NCBI GenBank assembly: GCA_022539475.1
Contig: VCMS01000353.1
Coordinates: 1-55,075, forward strand
Direction: 5' to 3'
DNA from: Gracilaria domingensis
Taxonomy: Eukaryota > Rhodophyta > Florideophyceae > Gracilariales > Gracilariaceae
Length of the DNA: 55,075 bases
In this document: positions 53,993 to 55,075 of the stretch, one piece after another
Numbering within the stretch: the first letter of the stretch is position 1
How the letters are laid out: each line of letters opens with the position of its first letter
Position numbers and translations under genes: made by a program
Notes under the pieces: generated by a model
Told to the model about the DNA's origin: nothing
What the model saw: the letters and a program-made list of their open reading frames with translations, nothing else
The model's database searches: none

Positions 53993-55075
53993 TGTGGCCC
54001 GTCAAACGGTACACGGACAGGTGTGCGTGTCTACACTCCTGCGTTGTGCCCAACGCAGCGGTAATACAGAATATAGTTTAAAAATGCTTTATTATAGTTA
54101 ATCCTATCTTAGGTTTAGTTAGTTTTCTACGCAGAATCTACCTTGCGTGTGGCCAGGAGGCGCCGCACTACAAGCAGGGCGACATGAGATTGTCTACTTA
54201 AGTGGCAGAGAGCGCTCCAACGCTGACCACCCGACCTCATCGGCTGTCAATTGCCAAATTCGTGGTCACCCACAGGAGGCGCCTGCGCTTGCGCAAATAC
54301 ACGTGCATTCCACGCTGTGTACTGCGTTGCGTAGGCGCCCCCTGTGGCGGCATATGCGCTTAAAGTATCTACCACCTACGCCTCTTATAGGCTAGTACGG
54401 TAGATACAACGCATCCATTGGCCAAGCCAACCGTACCGTCGATTCCCGCCTGGAATCGACGGTGCGGTTGTGCATAAAAGGGCCGGAGCAGTCGCCTCCG
54501 ACTCAACTCCGGCCAGACCACTTCCCTTCGACGACCTTCCCCCCTACCCCACCACAACCTTCCAACCTCTCTCCTTTTCCCTTTGTCGTCCTCAACCTTT
54601 CCTCATCCCTACTTCTCTCTCTACTTCTCCCTTGGCGGCCTGGTCTCACCGCCCTCCCTCGCTCACTGCCACTCACACTGACCCTCTGTCTGGGCTCGTC
54701 CTGTGTGAGTAGGCAAAGCGTCTGCACCACCCTTCCATTGGGTTAGCCTTGTGCAGGCGTGACTCTGCCTTTCATTATCCGCTTTGTTTGGCCTTTCTTG
54801 TCTCTTTTGTTCCCTTCGTTGGTTTCTTTCGCTGTTGTTGGTCTATCTGCCATTCTGTCTTGCCTGAACTACCGTTGTTGTTGTCATCTTCGTTTTTTCC
54901 CCGTTTCTTGCTGTTTGGCGGCCTTCTGCTGCCTGCATCCGTTCTATTGCTTCCCGTTTCGGCCTTGGTCCTGGTTTTGCTGGTTCTTTCGCGTTGCGAT
55001 TCTGTTCCTCACATAGTGTTGCTTTGCACGCTGTTGTTGCTAAGACGCACTGTGTGATACAGCGTAAGGTTTTGT
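53993..55075 (+). repeat. element C 3' LTR (truncated by window end)
   Basis: Same sequence as the 5' LTR with small homopolymer-length differences (for example CCCC versus CCC near 54606). Preceded by GGGTTTGGTGGTG, a G-rich but not purine-pure tract. Confidence 0.92.

Larger units (their letters stand above)
45869..55075 (+). mobile_element. element C: apparently intact Ty3/gypsy retrotransposon (right end cut by window)
   Basis: LTRs beginning TGTGGCCCGTC at 45869 and 53993 bound an interior coding for a zinc-finger leader ORF, gag-protease, and pol with RT, RNase H, integrase and an extra C-terminal domain. All frames are open. The LTR copies compared differ almost only in homopolymer length. 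This is the youngest and most complete element here. The 3' LTR runs off the window, so its end and the target duplication cannot be checked. Confidence 0.95.

Overview
This is a eukaryotic, repeat-dominated window. The evidence is several LTR retrotransposons with 5-bp target duplications, a DDE transposon remnant, short spliceosomal introns with a perfect TACTAAC branch site, TATA boxes, and no prokaryotic operon or rRNA signals. An alga (a red alga would fit) or another protist is plausible, but nothing here proves the lineage. No tRNA, rRNA or CRISPR was recognised.

Layout, left to right. (1) 0.4-10.3 kb: an unknown minus-strand coiled-coil gene, split by a complete but frame-damaged Ty3/gypsy chromovirus (element A, 670-8073, target duplication GTCCT). 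A carries an extra 170-residue ORF after its integrase/chromodomain. (2) 10.6-18.5 kb: a divergent locus of base- and chromatin-modification genes. On the minus strand are a SET-like protein and a permuted (motif IV before motif I) N6-adenine/N4-cytosine-type DNA methyltransferase. On the plus strand are a ParB-like domain protein and a 2-oxoglutarate/Fe(II) dioxygenase with an HTD motif. All have stops or frameshifts. (3) 18.8-21.4 kb: an unknown multipass membrane protein (minus) and an intact charged coiled-coil protein (plus). (4) 21.9-24.8 kb: a 5'-truncated, broken Ty1/copia pol. (5) 24.8-34.1 kb: AT-rich DNA with a GC-rich coding-like island, a PIF/Harbinger-like transposase pseudogene, and its probable partner gene with a clear intron.

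(6) 34.17-34.95 kb: a solo LTR (duplication AGTTT) bounded by 10-bp inverted repeats, just upstream of a small minus-strand ORF. (7) 35.57-43.57 kb: element B (minus strand, duplication ATTTT), a Ty3/gypsy-type element with the same 10-bp LTR termini. It has almost identical 847-bp LTRs and intact gag-protease, but only a stub of reverse transcriptase and 3.4 kb without a recognisable gene, so it looks non-autonomous. (8) 45.87 kb to the window end: element C, an apparently intact Ty3/gypsy element. It has a two-zinc-finger leader ORF behind an intron, gag-protease with a long acidic tail, and pol in the -1 frame. The end of its pol matches, without gaps over about 83 residues, the extra ORF of element A.

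The main candidates for something undescribed are this shared post-integrase domain in two different Ty3/gypsy lineages, the ParB/dioxygenase/methyltransferase/SET locus, and the zinc-finger leader ORF of element C. Caution: single-base indels, often in short homopolymers, are common. Some frameshifts may therefore be assembly errors. The in-frame nonsense codons are not explained that way.
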